A DNA stretch of 15,820 bases from the NCBI GenBank assembly GCA_018060635.1, contig JAGOVR010000023.1:1-15820 (forward strand), read 5' to 3'. Of the stretch, positions 14,567 to 15,820 are shown piece by piece. The notes under the pieces are model-generated. The model did not search any database, was not told where the DNA came from, and worked only from the letters and a program-made list of their open reading frames with translations. This DNA is from Bacteriovoracaceae bacterium (GTDB taxonomy: Bacteria; Bdellovibrionota; Bacteriovoracia; Bacteriovoracales; Bacteriovoracaceae). The translations under genes and the position numbers were made by a program. The first letter of the stretch is position 1, and every line of letters begins with the position of its first letter.

Positions 14567-15820
14567 ATGACACTTGGTGCAAGCAACCCAAAAATTGAAT
14601 CCGAAATAGATCAACTTTTTTCCTCTATCTTAATCGAACAACAAAAATTTGATAAGTTAAAACCCGCTGAAAGCGAAGAAAAAAAACAACTCTTACAGGA
14701 TAAAGTTGCAAAATTTTCTAAGCTAAGAGGGCGACCCTTAGTTTATCCTTATCTTTCTTCTGGAAGAGGTCATGGGCCTTTTACTGAAATTATTGATGGA
14801 TCTGTAAAATATGATTTGATTGGAGGAATTGGTATTAATCTTTTAGGCCACTCTCATCCTCTTCTCATTAAAGCTTGCTTAGAATCGGCGACAGTAGACA
14901 CTCTTATGGCAGGAAACCTAATGCCCTATGAAGATTCTCTAGAACTTTTAGATAGTGTTGTTCAAAGTGTAAAAAATTCAAAATTAAAACATTTTTGGTT
15001 TGCCTGTTCTGGTAGTTTTGCAGGAGATATGGCCCTTAAAATGCTTTGGCAAAAAACGGCACCTAAGTATGGAGTCATTGCCTTCAAAAATTGTTTTGCG
15101 GGACGCTCTATTGGTATGCAAGATATCACTGATAATGCTAATTTCAGAGAAGGAATGCCTACTTTTTTACAAGTGCGCTACGCTCCACACTTTGACCATA
15201 AAGATCCAAAAAATTCTTTAAGCAAAACACTTAAAGCCTTAGATGAAATTTGGGCAAAAGAACCTGACACTTTTTCCACTATGGTCATGGAGCTGGTTCA
15301 AGGAGAAGGTGGCTTTGTCTATGGAGATAAAGAATTTTACCAAGGTGTTTTTGAATGGGCCAAAAAAAAGAATTTGTATATTTGGTCAGATGAAGTTCAA
15401 ACTTTTGGACGAACAGGAGAGCTTTTTGCTTTCCAAACTTTTGCCTTAGAAAAATATGTAGATATTGTAACCGTCGGCAAAGCTTTACAACTTTGTGGTG
15501 TTTTTTATAGTGAAGAATTAAATCCCAAGGCTGGACTTATCTCAGGAACATTTCAAGCGGCTATTCCATCGTTAAAAGCTGGAAAAAAAGTTCTCAAATA
15601 TTTGATGGAAGGAAATTTCTTTGGGCAAGAAGGAAAAATAAAAAAATTAGAGCAAACATTTCTCTCTAGGTTAAATGTTTTAGCCACTACTTCCTGCAAA
15701 GACAAAATCACCTATGTCGGAGGACTGGGGACTATGATTTCTTTCGAAGTTGGAAGCTCTTCCAAACAAGATACTGATAAATTTTTAAACAAACTTTTTG
15801 AAAATGGCATTGTGGCATAT
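14567..15820 (+). CDS. Class-III PLP-dependent aminotransferase (runs off right edge)
   Basis: The frame begins with ATG 14567 after an AAAAAGGT site and is open for 418 codons to the edge, so the C-terminal end is missing. It has fold-type I, class-III marks: FACSGSFAGDMALKMLW for phosphate binding, VMELVQGEGGFVYGDKEF, the PLP-Asp motif WSDEVQTFGRTGELFAFQ (D275) and the Schiff-base lysine K305 in VTVGKALQ. Usual relatives read DEVQTGxGRTG; here one residue is absent between QT and FG. The N-terminal 60 residues are polar and longer than in acetylornithine aminotransferases. The substrate cannot be told from the sequence; 4-aminobutyrate, lysine or ornithine-type donors are all possible. Confidence 0.87.
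   Translation, partial: MTLGASNPKIESEIDQLFSSILIEQQKFDKLKPAESEEKKQLLQDKVAKFSKLRGRPLVYPYLSSGRGHGPFTEIIDGSVKYDLIGGIGINLLGHSHPLLIKACLESATVDTLMAGNLMPYEDSLELLDSVVQSVKNSKLKHFWFACSGSFAGDMALKMLWQKTAPKYGVIAFKNCFAGRSIGMQDITDNANFREGMPTFLQVRYAPHFDHKDPKNSLSKTLKALDEIWAKEPDTFSTMVMELVQGEGGFVYGDKEFYQGVFEWAKKKNLYIWSDEVQTFGRTGELFAFQTFALEKYVDIVTVGKALQLCGVFYSEELNPKAGLISGTFQAAIPSLKAGKKVLKYLMEGNFFGQEGKIKKLEQTFLSRLNVLATTSCKDKITYVGGLGTMISFEVGSSSKQDTDKFLNKLFENGIVAY

Noticed and set aside
15000..15449. Two short plus-strand ORFs within the aminotransferase
   Set aside because: They are out-of-frame readings of a gene whose own frame carries all catalytic motifs without interruption.

Overview
The window is an AT-rich (roughly one third G+C by eye), densely packed chromosomal segment of a Gram-negative bacterium. 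LpxC, BamD, lipoprotein signal peptides and a PBP1A with a periplasmic OB domain all indicate an outer membrane. The flgM-csrA-fliW flagellar control block, and a bamD gene beside a TPR gene and a BatE-like TPR/SH3 gene, resemble what I know of Bdellovibrio and its relatives (Bdellovibrionota / former delta-proteobacteria). This placement is an inference from gene content only. There is no CRISPR array, tRNA, rRNA or insertion sequence.

Layout. (1) 1-4371, minus strand: a small membrane protein, then ruvC-ruvA-ruvB (Holliday junction processing), lpxC (lipid A) and the 5' two thirds of proS, which runs off the left edge. Junctions are tight (ruvC/ruvA overlap by 1 nt, ruvA/ruvB are 1 nt apart). 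(2) 4375-6694, plus strand: folD-gcvT-gcvH, each joined by a 4-nt ATGA overlap, a one-carbon/glycine-cleavage operon. No gcvP follows here. (3) 6695-11048, minus strand: xseB, a lipoprotein with a degenerate patatin-like fold, PBP1A, then a stand-alone ORF6N-domain DNA-binding protein gene. (4) 11080-12317, plus strand: promoter, flgM, csrA, fliW, a regulatory module without structural flagellar genes. (5) 12328-14520, minus strand: BatE-like gene, bamD and an overlapping TPR gene, an envelope group. (6) 14567-15820, plus strand: a class-III PLP aminotransferase cut by the right edge.

Most of the window is conserved housekeeping sequence. The points that stand out are: PBP1A appears to begin at a non-canonical AUU codon placed exactly on the stop codon of the upstream gene; a perfect 35-nt palindrome (17-bp arms) sits inside the ORF6N gene in the part encoding residues 63-74; the lipoprotein next to PBP1A looks like a patatin relative that has lost its catalytic serine; the csrA leader carries a close match to the CsrA binding consensus, suggesting autoregulation; and a perfect AT-rich inverted repeat lies just before folD, inside the start of a divergent small ORF. 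I see no convincing new multi-gene system such as a defence island.
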